A DNA stretch of 64,000 bases, from NCBI RefSeq assembly GCF_012222305.1, contig NZ_CP035730.1, positions 2,630,945 through 2,694,944 on the forward strand. The letters run 5' to 3'. This document shows positions 28,512-38,474 of the stretch, one piece after another (within the stretch, counting starts at the first letter, position 1; each line of letters begins with the position of its first letter). Source of the DNA: Sulfolobus sp. S-194. GTDB lineage: Archaea > Thermoproteota > Thermoprotei_A > Sulfolobales > Sulfolobaceae. The notes beneath the pieces are model-generated. The model worked only from the letters and a program-made list of their open reading frames with translations. It did not search any database and was not told the DNA's origin. Position numbers and translations under genes: made by a program.

Positions 28512-29693
28512 GTATTTTTTCCATGTTCCTTTAACAACCCATACAGGTTCTTCTTGAACTTCTAACTCCCTAGGTTCCACTTTTAAATTCTCTATTAGTT
28601 TCTCATTAATGCCTACTCCGATCCCAGGCTTATCTGGTACTTTTACATGTCCGTTTTCTACTTTAGTCTCGTCAAAAACTATATCTCTCTTCCATTGTGG
28701 GAACCAATCGTAAAAGTTTTCCAAAAGGTAAAGGTTGGGAGTTATTGCACTCATCTGTAAAGAATAGGCGTTTTGAATAGAACCAAAAGCATTATGAAAA
28801 GCAATTTCTACATCAAATGCTTCAGCTAAACTAATAACTTTTCTCCCTATAGTTATTCCACCTATGTTGCATAAATCCGGTTGTAAAATATTTACTAACC
28901 CTTGAGAGACATAAAAGGTAGCTTCTTTTAAGCTAACAAGCCTCTCGCCTAAAGCAATATTCAAACTGGTATACTGTCTATACTTTCTTAATCCCTCAAC
29001 GTCCTCGTGATGTACTGGTTCTTCCATAAACATTGGATTATACTTTTCAAGCCTTTTAGCAATCAGTATTGCACTATCTGCGTTAAATCTACCGTGGTGT
29101 TCAATAAGAATGTCAACGTAATTACCAACCGCTTCTCTAACAGCTTTAACTCTCTCCTCAGCTTCTTTCAAACCTTTTTCATCTATCCAATTATAATAAG
29201 AACCAAATGGATCGAACTTTAATGCTTTATAACCACGCTTGACAACTTCTTTAGCTCTTTCAGCAAAATCTTCTGGGGTCACAGCATCTTGATACCAACC
29301 ATTAGCATAAACTGGTATTTTATCTCTAACTTTTCCTCCTAAAAGCTTATGAATAGGTGCTCCTAATTCCTTTCCTATTATATCCCATAATGCTTGATCT
29401 ATAGCACTAGTAGCTGTTGCAGACTCAAAAGACCTAGCCAGATAAAAGTCTTGTCTATACCATTCTTGGTAATTTTCCTCTGGCTTTTCAGCTTCCTTCC
29501 CAATGTAGCCTTTACTAACTTGCTTTATTGTATTATAGACGTTAATAACTCTTAAAGTTGGTACTCCTTCTCCGTAACCTACCATCCCATCAGAAGTAAC
29601 AACTTTTACTACAATCATTACAGATGCCCATGTAGCACTCCCTTTCTCAGTATGTGCTAATACTAATGGTTCTATCTCAGAAATTTTAGCCAT
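28503..29693 (-). CDS. gnaD: Gluconate/galactonate dehydratase (enolase superfamily)
   Basis: It dehydrates D-gluconate (and D-galactonate in relatives) to the 2-keto-3-deoxy acid in the branched Entner-Doudoroff pathway. From memory it is very close to the characterised S. solfataricus enzyme over its whole length. The enolase-superfamily features are visible: [10 protein letters not shown], the metal-ligand sites in [14 protein letters not shown] and ALGERL, and the catalytic HNAFGS. Length (396) is normal. It is convergent with the glycosidase (9-bp overlap) and stands alone otherwise, with no kinase or aldolase nearby. Confidence 0.9.
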   Translation of the reverse strand: MAKISEIEPLVLAHTEKGSATWASVMIVVKVVTSDGMVGYGEGVPTLRVINVYNTIKQVSKGYIGKEAEKPEENYQEWYRQDFYLARSFESATATSAIDQALWDIIGKELGAPIHKLLGGKVRDKIPVYANGWYQDAVTPEDFAERAKEVVKRGYKALKFDPFGSYYNWIDEKGLKEAEERVKAVREAVGNYVDILIEHHGRFNADSAILIAKRLEKYNPMFMEEPVHHEDVEGLRKYRQYTSLNIALGERLVSLKEATFYVSQGLVNILQPDLCNIGGITIGRKVISLAEAFDVEIAFHNAFGSIQNAYSLQMSAITPNLYLLENFYDWFPQWKRDIVFDETKVENGHVKVPDKPGIGVGINEKLIENLKVEPRELEVQEEPVWVVKGTWKKYLT

Positions 29694-29764
29694 AGATTAT
29701 TCTATACTCCACAGTTTATGTGTTTTTCCCATGATCGGTATTGAAGTTGTTTTTGCTAAAATGA

Positions 29765-29773
29765 TTTTTATAT
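29765..29773 (+). promoter_or_regulatory. TATA-like promoter that fixes the phosphatase start
   Basis: tttttatat is centred 27 bp before ATG 29796 but overlaps the earlier in-frame ATG at 29772. A leaderless start at 29796 is therefore favoured. Confidence 0.5.
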
Positions 29774-29795
29774 GGTAATTATACTATTTTTTAGT

Positions 29796-30665
29796 ATGAG
29801 CGAGGAGTATAGTAAGGTTTTAGAATTAATGGATGAGGCTAAAGAAATTTTCAAGATTCAAGGTCCATTTGCAGGAGAATATAAGGCAAAAAGAGTAGCT
29901 TTTGTGGGTGATACTCACGGAGCGATTGACGTTACTCAATATGTGTTTAATGAGATCTTTGATAAGGTTGATTTACTCGTCTTTCTTGGTGATTATGTAG
30001 ATAGGTATCCTCCTAGCGGAGTAGAAAATCTGATGATTATTTTAGAAAAATTTCTTAAGAATAAAGACAAAGTAGTAGTATTAAGGGGAAACCATGAAAG
30101 TCCAATAACTAATTTATATTATGGTTTTTATGAAGAGGTAGCTCTAAAATTCGGTGATGAAAAAGTTTATGAAAAATTTAAGGACTTTTTCTCCTATATA
30201 CCTTACGTTGCTATTGTAAATAACTATTTCTGTGTCCATGGCGGTCTACCTGGTAAAGATAATGGCGGTGAAATGAAACTAGGTATTCATTCTACAGATG
30301 AGATTAAATCTTTACCTTATCCAGATATAAATCCAGATGACCCTATAGCTTTCCAACTACTTTGGAATGACCCTAGAGAAGGACTAGATGATTTCGGATT
30401 TTTACCAAACATTAGAGGCGAAGGGACATTCTATTTCGGAGAAAAAATTGTAAAAGAATTTTTAGATTCTACTGGATATAGTGGTATAGTAAGGGGTCAT
30501 GAGGCTGTTGATGGTTTTAGAGTAGATATAAATAGAAAAGTAATAACTGTGTTTTCAAGTAGATATCACGGACAATCAGCTGGTGTTTTATTAATGGATG
30601 AGGGAAAGATAAAAAGAGTGTACTTATATCAAGATGGATCAGTAAAAGCGTTTGAAGGACTTTAA
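29796..30665 (+). CDS. PP1/PP2A-type serine/threonine protein phosphatase
   Basis: A metallophosphatase of the PPP family (289 residues). The three core motifs are intact: GDTHG (about 42-46), GDYVDR (about 70-75) and GNHE (about 104-107), followed by a VHGG that supplies a metal ligand and RGHEAVDGF near the end. It dephosphorylates Ser/Thr in proteins; substrates here are unknown. ATG 29796 is preferred because the earlier ATG at 29772 overlaps the TATA box. It is convergent with the DUF3501 gene. Confidence 0.92.
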   Translation: MSEEYSKVLELMDEAKEIFKIQGPFAGEYKAKRVAFVGDTHGAIDVTQYVFNEIFDKVDLLVFLGDYVDRYPPSGVENLMIILEKFLKNKDKVVVLRGNHESPITNLYYGFYEEVALKFGDEKVYEKFKDFFSYIPYVAIVNNYFCVHGGLPGKDNGGEMKLGIHSTDEIKSLPYPDINPDDPIAFQLLWNDPREGLDDFGFLPNIRGEGTFYFGEKIVKEFLDSTGYSGIVRGHEAVDGFRVDINRKVITVFSSRYHGQSAGVLLMDEGKIKRVYLYQDGSVKAFEGL

Positions 30666-31228
30666 TCACATTCTTCATAGGCTTCTTCTATTAGTTCTTT
30701 CGCTAAATCTTCTGGTAATTTCTTTGAAACTTTATAATTCTCGTGGAGAACAAAAACTTCCATTTGAGTGCTTTTTTCTCCTTCAAGATTAAAAGTTAAA
30801 TATTGTACGGTACTAAATTCATCGCCTTGTTCTCTTCCAGCTTCTGGTTCACCCTGAATTAATTTCTCACCTACTTTAAGGAAAACTGAGTTGTAAATAC
30901 CTTTTAACTCACTGAATACTTTCTTCAAGTCGTTAAAATCATACGCATTTATATATAAGGTAGCTTTAATTTTTCCTTTACAAGGCAATAATGAGGAATA
31001 AACATCAATTTCATGTTGAATATCTTTTTCATCTTCAAGTCTATCTAAATAGACCATTTCTTGAATTTGATGAAGAACTGTATCTCTGTTTTCGAAAAGC
31101 AAAGTTAGTCTATCTCCTAACTCTATTCTTCTCTTATCTTTGATCTGGGCAATTTTTCTAATTTTTTCCATCCTTATCTTCTCATATTCTTTCCACGGAA
31201 TTATATCTTGAACAGTTATTTTAACCAT
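30662..31228 (-). CDS. DUF3501 family protein
   Basis: This 188-residue soluble protein begins with the family's TVQDIIPWKEYEKIR and has a conserved QIQEMVYLDR segment about 55 residues in. The biochemical role of DUF3501 is unknown, but the gene is commonly found beside rubrerythrin and a CCG-domain Fe-S protein, as here. It overlaps the Fe-S gene upstream by 8 bp, so the three form one operon. A role with oxidant removal is inferred from company only. Confidence 0.8.
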   Translation of the reverse strand: MVKITVQDIIPWKEYEKIRMEKIRKIAQIKDKRRIELGDRLTLLFENRDTVLHQIQEMVYLDRLEDEKDIQHEIDVYSSLLPCKGKIKATLYINAYDFNDLKKVFSELKGIYNSVFLKVGEKLIQGEPEAGREQGDEFSTVQYLTFNLEGEKSTQMEVFVLHENYKVSKKLPEDLAKELIEEAYEECD

Positions 31229-32411
31229 TACTTAACACCTCTTTTAAAATTTGGATTGGATGTAAAGGTTGCCTTTTTGAAGCCTTTTGTATCTGTAATC
31301 CAGCTAGTGGGCATTCTGTCATGAATATATCTGCCTTACTTTCAGCAAAAGCATTCATCATTTTACTACCCACTACTCTGGCTTTCTCATAATTCCTTAG
31401 TCCCCATCCCCCGTCAATTCCAGAACAACCTTTATCGGATATTTCAACTTTAGCTCCTAATTTTCTCATAATATTAACCCCAGCATATCCAACTTTCAAA
31501 TACTTTAGATGGCATGGAGGGTGATAAAATATTGACTTTTCTAATTTACCAGAAATCTTTATCTTTCCTTCTCTGTCTAATTTAAGTAAATATTCCATTG
31601 CATCATAAACCTTTATCCCTTCTTTTTGTAGAATTAGAGGATATTCTTTGCTTAACATTAAAGTACATGTAGGAATTGGTGAAACAATATCATATCCTTG
31701 TTCTATAAACTTTCTCATTAAAGAGTAATTATATTCAGCGTTCTTTTTCAATCTTTTAGCATCACCAACATCTAACATTGGGGCTCCGCAACATAAAAAG
31801 TTCGCCGTAACTACCTCAATTCCCAACTTATTAAAAACTTCTATTAGGTCAAATCCAAGTTCTGGGTAAAAGTTTTCTACCAAACATGTATGAAACAATA
31901 CCACTTTGGCTATAGGTTTTTCAATTCTTTTAGGCTTAACTTCTCTTAGAAATCCTTTTTCTTTAACTAGTGGCATTGGTGCATCTTCACTTATTCCTAG
32001 TAATCTTCTGGTATGTGGATAAAGTTTAGATACTAGTGGTCTAGCTAAATTAGTACCATCAACAAGCTCAAAAAGGAAATCACGCAATGTTAATGGTTTT
32101 TGTGACCTAAAATACAGCCATGCCCAATCCATTAAATCTGCAAAATCCATTGCAAATTCATGGGGCGGTGTATATGGACAGTTATTATAACACATTTTAC
32201 AGTGGAAACATTCTTTAGTTATTTCCTCAAGATCGTCTAATGTTAAGTTTTTTGGTCCTTTCTCGTCAGTTAATTTAAACAACTTGGGAAAGGCAAAGCA
32301 ATAATTAAAACATAACCTACAACCGTGACATATTGACGCCTGTCTTATAAATTCGGACAAGAGTTTAGAAGAATCAAAAAAAGTTTTATCTTCTGGATTT
32401 AGGTTGTACAT
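31221..32411 (-). CDS. Fe-S oxidoreductase with two CCG domains (GlpC/HdrD-like)
   Basis: It has two ferredoxin-type [4Fe-4S] motifs, CHGCRLCFNYC and CFHCKMCYNNCPYTP, in the first 90 residues. Two cysteine-rich CCG-type domains follow (CCGAPMLDVG and a second around HPPCH ... GCSGIDGG). This is the layout of GlpC and HdrD-like electron-transfer subunits. There is no membrane segment. Sitting between sulerythrin (3 bp away) and DUF3501, it probably passes electrons to the rubrerythrin-type peroxidase. The partner donor is unknown. Confidence 0.85.
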   Translation of the reverse strand: MYNLNPEDKTFFDSSKLLSEFIRQASICHGCRLCFNYCFAFPKLFKLTDEKGPKNLTLDDLEEITKECFHCKMCYNNCPYTPPHEFAMDFADLMDWAWLYFRSQKPLTLRDFLFELVDGTNLARPLVSKLYPHTRRLLGISEDAPMPLVKEKGFLREVKPKRIEKPIAKVVLFHTCLVENFYPELGFDLIEVFNKLGIEVVTANFLCCGAPMLDVGDAKRLKKNAEYNYSLMRKFIEQGYDIVSPIPTCTLMLSKEYPLILQKEGIKVYDAMEYLLKLDREGKIKISGKLEKSIFYHPPCHLKYLKVGYAGVNIMRKLGAKVEISDKGCSGIDGGWGLRNYEKARVVGSKMMNAFAESKADIFMTECPLAGLQIQKASKRQPLHPIQILKEVLSNG

Positions 32412-32414
32412 CTG

Positions 32415-32849
<435 letters not shown>

Positions 32850-32964
32850 TTGTATATATTATCTCTTTCATTATTTAAAAACTTTTCTCATTTAGTTTAT
32901 GCTTCTAAATAATAGTGACTTTTAATAAAAGGTAATTTTTAATTAAAAATCATAAAAATTAAAT

Positions 32965-33360
32965 TTACCAAAAGGCTAAATCTAATGCTATAGCACCTAC
33001 AGCTCTTGCAACATCCCTTATACTAATCACACCCTTAACTTTTCCATCATGATCCACAACAATTAGATGCCTTATCTCCCTTGAAGTCATCAATGCTACA
33101 GCTTCACTTATATCACTATTTTCTTCAATAGTCACTGGATTTTGACTCATTATTTCAGAAACTGGTTTATCTAGTGGAATTTCATCTGCTATAGCATATA
33201 ATAAATCTCTTTCAGTAACAATCCCAATAGCTTTGTAATCCTTATCGACTATGACTAAAGATCCGACTTCCTCTTTTTTCATAATTCTAGCTGCTTCTCT
33301 TATTGAAATATCCTTACTTGCAATTACAGGTTTTTTAGTTATGAGTTGAGAAACAATCAC
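32965..33360 (-). CDS. Two-CBS-domain protein
   Basis: The protein has 131 residues and two CBS domains (about 8-60 and 68-122), with GIVTERDLL and GVISIRDVA at matching places. GTG at 33360 is the start. It lies 14 bp after the membrane winged-helix gene and on the same strand, so it may be the last member of the TauE operon and could sense nucleotide level for it. It is related to the CBS protein at 5452-5853. Confidence 0.87.
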   Translation of the reverse strand: MIVSQLITKKPVIASKDISIREAARIMKKEEVGSLVIVDKDYKAIGIVTERDLLYAIADEIPLDKPVSEIMSQNPVTIEENSDISEAVALMTSREIRHLIVVDHDGKVKGVISIRDVARAVGAIALDLAFW

Positions 33361-33374
33361 AAATATAATTGATT

Positions 33375-34127
33375 TTACTCCTTTTTATTCTCTTCATATC
33401 TTATTTTATTCCCCTCTCTAATTTCCTTAACGTAACCTAAATTAATAAGTCTCTTAACTCTTCTATAAACAGTCGCCCTTGATAAACCAGTCAATTTAGA
33501 GATTTTTGCTATAGAATCTGCTCCCTTTGAAATAGCCTCAAGTATTAACTTATCTCTTTCATCTAATCCAGATACTAAAATTGGTTCTTCAATTCTTCCT
33601 CTTTTTAAATTTCTAAATAATAAAAAAGAAAGTATACCAGTAGAAATTAAACTTAGGACAAAGGTTACGAGTAAAAGCAAAGAATAGAAAGAATTATTCC
33701 CAGAAGTTGTAAGGTTAGATGCATAAATCAAGGTAAGATTAGATGTATAGAAAGTTAAATTTAACAGATTGTTATTTACTGTGACTGAAGTAGGTAATGT
33801 TGAGATATATGTAACATAAGTTGAATCTGGAATTATAACGCTCACTGTTATATTATATGGTTCATTAATTCTTATTTCATTCTTGATTGAAGTTTTATAG
33901 CTTAATGTAGAATTTGGATAATTTAGAATAACTAAATTTCCAACAATTCTAAAAGGTGAAGTAGAATTAATAGTAGAATAATTTTGTACTGGAAGATAAA
34001 TCTGTGTTTGATTATACACATGTATAATTACTGAATCGTTATAGTAAATAGTCATATAAACTGATGAATGCATTATAAGAGTTATTCCAATAATGGGTAT
34101 CAGCAGTAATATAACAAACTTCCTCAC
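33375..34127 (-). CDS. Membrane-anchored winged-helix transcription regulator
   Basis: Domain order: an N-terminal membrane segment (about 3-22), an outside domain of about 120 residues rich in Thr/Asn/Ser strands, a second membrane segment (about 150-172), and a cytoplasmic winged helix-turn-helix (about 187-246). The last has the recognition pattern SIAKISKLTGLSRATVYRRV. It looks like a one-component sensor that reads an external signal and acts on DNA directly at the membrane. GTG at 34127 is the start. It follows the two TauE/DUF1634 modules and probably controls them. Confidence 0.72.
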   Translation of the reverse strand: MRKFVILLLIPIIGITLIMHSSVYMTIYYNDSVIIHVYNQTQIYLPVQNYSTINSTSPFRIVGNLVILNYPNSTLSYKTSIKNEIRINEPYNITVSVIIPDSTYVTYISTLPTSVTVNNNLLNLTFYTSNLTLIYASNLTTSGNNSFYSLLLLVTFVLSLISTGILSFLLFRNLKRGRIEEPILVSGLDERDKLILEAISKGADSIAKISKLTGLSRATVYRRVKRLINLGYVKEIREGNKIRYEENKKE

Positions 34128-34158
34128 AACTATAAAAACGCTCTATTAGTAAAAATTC

Positions 34159-34506
34159 TTAATGCATAATAATCTTGGGTATTGTAAGTATTGCTAAAAC
34201 CATTATGGTAAATACTATTATACTTATAATTACATAAATTTTATCTTTTTCTAATAAATATATTATTATTTGCTCTAAAACTACAATAAGAGGAATAGAA
34301 ATGAGAGCAATTATACCATACAAGATTATCGTCAATGGATTACTATAATTAAACAAATTAAGATTAGAAGTATTGAAATTATATACACTAGCATTAGAAT
34401 TAGTTACTAGGAATAGTAACAAACCTAATATTACAAGAGATGTCGATATAGCTACACCAATTCTTAAAGTTAATGAGATTAATTTCTTTTCATCCAAAGA
34501 TATCAA
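34159..34506 (-). CDS. DUF1634 membrane protein (copy 1)
   Basis: A 115-residue protein with three predicted membrane segments (about 12-33, 52-75, 88-110) and the N-terminal LTLRIGVAIS of DUF1634. This family is usually found next to TauE/SafE genes. Its start lies 17 bp inside the end of TauE copy 1. It is paralogous to the gene at 35385-35750, although the loops differ. It may be an accessory subunit of the transporter, which is inference. Confidence 0.75.
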   Translation of the reverse strand: MISLDEKKLISLTLRIGVAISTSLVILGLLLFLVTNSNASVYNFNTSNLNLFNYSNPLTIILYGIIALISIPLIVVLEQIIIYLLEKDKIYVIISIIVFTIMVLAILTIPKIIMH

Positions 34507-35344
34507 ACCCCCTCAAAATTAGTTGAATTCCTAAGATTATTAGAACTAAAGTAAATATTTGTCTTAGTCTTCTGTTCATTAATTTATTTAAATATCTGGA
34601 ACCAAAATTAGATCCTATAAATACACCCGGGATAGTAATTCCAACGATTATTGGGTCTATTATTCCTAATGTCCAATAAATTCCGGAACTTGTAGCTGCA
34701 GTAACACCAATCATAAAACTACTTGTAGCTGTGCTTATCTTAAATGGTAGATTCATTCCTAAATCCATAGCCAATACCTTTAGAGCTCCAGAACCTATTC
34801 CTAGAAGCCCAGATATTAGACCAGCAATATACATTCCCAATAGGCCTAAAGGATATCTAACGCCATGATATATTACCTCTTTCTTCAAAGCTTCATCATA
34901 ATAGCTTCCATTAAACCTAAGTTTTGAGGAAAATCCATCTGGATTAACGTATACTGGGACTTCGCTCTTCATTCTTATGAAGTTAGGAATAACAGAAAAT
35001 ATTAGAACACCTCCAAAAATTATATCTAAAAGCTTAAACAAGTGCTCTTCTTCAACAATATATTCTAAAAAAGATCCAGTAATAGCTCCAGTAGTCGTTG
35101 CAACTTCTAAAGCTATTGCGATTCTCATATGAGCTAATCCAGCTTTTATATATCTAGAACCAGAGGAAGCAGAAGTTGCTATAGTTGATATTAGACTTGC
35201 CCCTACAGCGTATTCAATTGGAACTCCTAAAAAAAGTACTAAGACTGGAGTTAAAACTACACCTCCGCCTAATCCAGTTAAAGAGCCTAACAGTCCAGCT
35301 ATAGTTGAGGCTACAAAAAGGAGAACTATGAATGCAAGCAACAT
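34490..35344 (-). CDS. TauE/SafE family sulfite or sulfonate exporter (copy 1)
   Basis: A 284-residue protein with eight or so membrane segments and the two half-repeats of the family: GSLTGLGGGVVLTPVLVL near the N-terminus and GLLGIGSGALKVLAM in the middle. TauE/SafE proteins export sulfite, sulfonates or other organosulfur anions. It is clearly paralogous to the copy at 35741-36598. Between the two half-repeats there is a hydrophilic loop of about 40 residues. It overlaps its DUF1634 partner by 17 bp. Confidence 0.85.
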   Translation of the reverse strand: MLLAFIVLLFVASTIAGLLGSLTGLGGGVVLTPVLVLFLGVPIEYAVGASLISTIATSASSGSRYIKAGLAHMRIAIALEVATTTGAITGSFLEYIVEEEHLFKLLDIIFGGVLIFSVIPNFIRMKSEVPVYVNPDGFSSKLRFNGSYYDEALKKEVIYHGVRYPLGLLGMYIAGLISGLLGIGSGALKVLAMDLGMNLPFKISTATSSFMIGVTAATSSGIYWTLGIIDPIIVGITIPGVFIGSNFGSRYLNKLMNRRLRQIFTLVLIILGIQLILRGFDIFG

Positions 35345-35384
35345 ATCAATAAGTTAAGGCCTGATAGTAAAAATTTATCTCTAA

Positions 35385-35750
35385 TTAATGTATGAAAAAC
35401 GGTAATATAAATATTGCTAGCATTAAGTTAAAGAATACTACTATTGTAATAATTGTATATATGATGTTTCTTTCTCTAGCAAATTGTATAATACCTATCA
35501 ATACTCTTGCTACTGGTGTTGCAATAAGAACCATTAGACCTAGGAGTATCAAATCAAGACCATTACCAGAAAATGCGTTAGTAGGTACAGAGTTTGGGTT
35601 TATTACAGAAGTATTTATCCTTGAGTAAGGGGAAACTAGTTCATTGAAATCTTTATCTCTGTAAAGGAACACAAATCCTATGAGTATTAATACAATGCTA
35701 ATTATAACACCAATACGAAGAGTGTATCCAACAACGTCATTTAAATCCAC
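35385..35750 (-). CDS. DUF1634 membrane protein (copy 2)
   Basis: This 121-residue protein has three membrane segments and the start YTLRIGVIIS, matching copy 1 at the same position. A polar loop (about 30-60) faces one side and ends near a short FSGNGLDLILLG. The start overlaps TauE copy 2 by 10 bp, so each DUF1634 gene is tied to its own TauE gene. That pairing supports a two-protein transporter. Confidence 0.75.
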   Translation of the reverse strand: MDLNDVVGYTLRIGVIISIVLILIGFVFLYRDKDFNELVSPYSRINTSVINPNSVPTNAFSGNGLDLILLGLMVLIATPVARVLIGIIQFARERNIIYTIITIVVFFNLMLAIFILPFFIH

Positions 35751-36598
35751 AATTCCACCCCTCTAATTATCATTTCAATACCTAAAAACGCTAAGATAAG
35801 CATGAAAATCAATCTTAATCTTACATTTCTTATTTTTGGTAAAACTTTACTTCCTGCAAAGGATCCAATAAGAACTCCAATCGCGGTTATACCAGCCATC
35901 ACCGGTTGTATATACCCGAAAACCCAGTATAATGAACTACTTGTAGCTGCGGTAACACCAATCATAAAATTACTAGTAGTAGTACTTACTTTAATTGGTA
36001 AATTCATAGCCCAATCCATTCCGATAACTTTTAGAGCTCCAGAACCTATTCCTAGAAGCCCAGATATCATACCGGCAAAAAACATAATTATTTCTCCTAA
36101 CCACCATCTCACTCCATAATACTCTACCTCTTGCTTTAACGCAAGGTCATAATATTTTCCATAAAGCTGAAAAACCCTCGTAGTCCAATCAGGTTTTATT
36201 GGTTTCGGGAGCTCCAATGAGGCTTTTTTTATTTGAGGATAAATAGAAGTTAAAATTACGATTCCAAAGATTATAAAGAGAATAAAAGCTAAGTGGTGCT
36301 CATAAATGAAATGTGCAATAAGTGAACCAACTATAGCTCCAGTAGTTGTAGCAATCTCTAAACCCATACCTATTTTAATGTTTGTAATTCTATCTTTGAT
36401 ATATGCACTAGCTGCTCCACTTGAGGTTGCTATAGTTGATATTAGACTAGCTCCTGTAGCATATTCTATTGGAATTGATAGAAAAAGAGTATAAATTGGT
36501 ACTAATACTGTAGCACCACCCAACCCTGTTAAGGACCCTATAAATCCAGCGATAATACTCGAAAGGAGCAAAGAAATAATAAATAAAAGATCATTCAT
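35741..36598 (-). CDS. TauE/SafE family sulfite or sulfonate exporter (copy 2)
   Basis: The 285-residue protein follows copy 1 over its whole length (GSLTGLGGATVLVPIYTL, GLLGIGSGALKVIGM, ASLISTIATSS). Divergence is large enough that the duplication is old. It is the first gene of a run that continues with its DUF1634 partner, the second TauE/DUF1634 pair, the membrane winged-helix protein and a CBS protein. ATG at 36598. Export of sulfite formed during sulfur oxidation is a plausible role in this organism. Confidence 0.85.
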   Translation of the reverse strand: MNDLLFIISLLLSSIIAGFIGSLTGLGGATVLVPIYTLFLSIPIEYATGASLISTIATSSGAASAYIKDRITNIKIGMGLEIATTTGAIVGSLIAHFIYEHHLAFILFIIFGIVILTSIYPQIKKASLELPKPIKPDWTTRVFQLYGKYYDLALKQEVEYYGVRWWLGEIIMFFAGMISGLLGIGSGALKVIGMDWAMNLPIKVSTTTSNFMIGVTAATSSSLYWVFGYIQPVMAGITAIGVLIGSFAGSKVLPKIRNVRLRLIFMLILAFLGIEMIIRGVELWI

Positions 36599-36637
36599 AG
36601 AGTGATTTTTTACTTTATCGCTTAAATTATTATCTTT

Positions 36638-37063
36638 TTAGTTTTCGGTGTTATATGTAATGTTTATAAAAATATCTGTATTATTGGGCGGAATATTTCC
36701 TTTATAAGTAATCAAATAAGTGATTTTTATTAAATATAAGCCGGCATTCAGATGAATAATTCTATGGGTTTGATTACTATTTAACTCAACGAAAAAATCC
36801 TTTGTATGTCTGTGATGATTTATAGAAATTTCTATAATTGCATTTACATACACTATATTCCTGTTTTTTATATATAGTGATACACTATATTCCCCTCCTT
36901 TTTTAATCAATAAAGTCTGGTTATATACCAATGTAATCGAATGAACCTCTTCTTTACTCTTAATATGTAAAGTAGAGTAACCTAAATATATATTAAGTAC
37001 CAATGAAAGCAAAAGTAAGACTGCAATAAGTTTTATATTCACAAATAAATATCGTGATTCCAA
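36638..37063 (-). CDS. Membrane-anchored outside protein of unknown function
   Basis: It has an N-terminal hydrophobic segment (about 8-28) followed by about 110 residues of strand-rich, Asn-rich sequence with several N-glycosylation sequons, suggesting one beta-sandwich domain outside the cell. TTG at 37063 gives 141 residues; an in-frame GTG at 37042 is also possible. Only 10 bp separate it from the divergent glycosyltransferase start. The family is not recognised. Confidence 0.55.
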   Translation of the reverse strand: MESRYLFVNIKLIAVLLLLSLVLNIYLGYSTLHIKSKEEVHSITLVYNQTLLIKKGGEYSVSLYIKNRNIVYVNAIIEISINHHRHTKDFFVELNSNQTHRIIHLNAGLYLIKITYLITYKGNIPPNNTDIFINITYNTEN

Positions 37064-37073
37064 AAATTTAAAT

Positions 37074-37997
37074 ATGGTTTCTACTACTGTAGGTATACCT
37101 ACCCTATTGAGGAATTCTTTAAAAAAGACTTTAGAAGCTTTGATGAATCAAAGCGAAGATGATTTTGAGGTATTAATAACATATAAAGGAAATTTAACAC
37201 GTGAAATAGAGAATTTTGAGAAATATTTGAACATAAGGTTCATAGAACAAAAAGAAGGGCTTTTTGAGGAAGCGTTAAATACTGTCCTATTTAACGCAAA
37301 AGGAAAGATATTAATAACTATTGATGATGACGCAATACCATTAAGAGATTGGATCAAAGATCATTTGAGTTTTCATGATAATCATAAAAACGTAGGAATT
37401 GCTAGTGGTAAAGTTACGGGAAAGCGATGGATAAATTATCCTAATTACTTATACGAGAAGTTTAAATCGACAAAATATATGGAAGAATATAATGAAGTTT
37501 TTAAAGATTACGTTGGATATTTGACAAAGACAGGTTTAAGTGTAGATAGAAAAGAACATAAGGGTAATGAAAAGACATTAGCTATTGTAGGTGCAAACAT
37601 GAGCTTAAAGAGGGAAGTTTATACTTATGTTAGGACTATTCCTTTCACACTTAGAGGAAGTTACAATGAGACTGTACTTTCCTTACAAGCCATAAAAATG
37701 GGATTTGAAACTAGAACTTTTAGTAAAGCTGAAGTGTATCATATTCAAAATCCTTCACTTTCAGCTCCTACTAAAGAGGAGGAGGGGGCTCTTATTATAG
37801 AAAAATATACTTTACCATATGCTGTTAACTTTATTTTTCCCTTAGAAGTTGAACTAATAAAGGAATTTTTAACTAAAATTCAAGGAGAAGCTAAAATTGG
37901 ATTAGAATTAGCCTTTAAAGGAATAGAAGAAAGAATAAAACCAACAGATTTTAGACTTATCTTAAAAAAGACAATTGATGGAATTAGAAATTTGTAA
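37074..37997 (+). CDS. Family 2 glycosyltransferase
   Basis: A GT-A type enzyme of 307 residues. It begins TTVGIPTLLRNSLKKTLEAL, the usual nucleotide-sugar-binding strand and helix. The metal site appears as IDDDAIPLRDW (the DXD motif at about residue 83-88), and the acceptor side as VGANMSLKRE. No membrane segment is visible. Donor and acceptor are unknown. Its 3' end overlaps the next gene by about 20 bp, so they are probably expressed together. Confidence 0.82.
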   Translation: MVSTTVGIPTLLRNSLKKTLEALMNQSEDDFEVLITYKGNLTREIENFEKYLNIRFIEQKEGLFEEALNTVLFNAKGKILITIDDDAIPLRDWIKDHLSFHDNHKNVGIASGKVTGKRWINYPNYLYEKFKSTKYMEEYNEVFKDYVGYLTKTGLSVDRKEHKGNEKTLAIVGANMSLKREVYTYVRTIPFTLRGSYNETVLSLQAIKMGFETRTFSKAEVYHIQNPSLSAPTKEEEGALIIEKYTLPYAVNFIFPLEVELIKEFLTKIQGEAKIGLELAFKGIEERIKPTDFRLILKKTIDGIRNL

Positions 37998-38463
37998 AAG
38001 TGACAGCATTTTAGGGGTAAAACTATCCTCTGGGAGAGTAGTAACTTTATTAAATAATTCTATATTTGAAATAAATCCAAATAAATGTGTTAAAACCCTT
38101 ATCGAAGTAAAAGAAAAAGAAGCAGTATTTAAGAATTTGAGAATACCACTTTACCTACACTCAGAAGAATTGAATAAGCTAAAACTACTATATATAGTCA
38201 AGGGAGAAGTTTCACATGAGATTCTATATTATAGCAACTCAGTAGAAATTCACGTGGATACAAAGTTGAAAAACGTAAAACTTACCAATAAAATTTCGTT
38301 TACTAGATTTTGTGGTAATTATGGTCTTCTCTTACCCAATTACTGCATAGGAAATGAGACTTTTGCGATCTTTGGTAAGAATAAAAATCAGGTATATTCG
38401 GCTTATCTAGAATTTAAGGAGTTTATTGACCACATTAGAAAAATTTTATTAAACTTAACATAA
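37978..38463 (+). CDS. Protein of unknown function, linked to glycosyltransferase
   Basis: The ATG at 37978 gives 161 residues; a TTG at 37975 lies just before it. The sequence is a mix of short strands and polar loops with four Cys (two at the N-terminal third, CGNYG and NYCIGN later). There is no signal or membrane segment. The start lies inside the end of the glycosyltransferase gene. No family was recognised. Confidence 0.55.
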   Translation: MELEICKSDSILGVKLSSGRVVTLLNNSIFEINPNKCVKTLIEVKEKEAVFKNLRIPLYLHSEELNKLKLLYIVKGEVSHEILYYSNSVEIHVDTKLKNVKLTNKISFTRFCGNYGLLLPNYCIGNETFAIFGKNKNQVYSAYLEFKEFIDHIRKILLNLT

Positions 38464-38474
38464 AGTTTAGCCTA

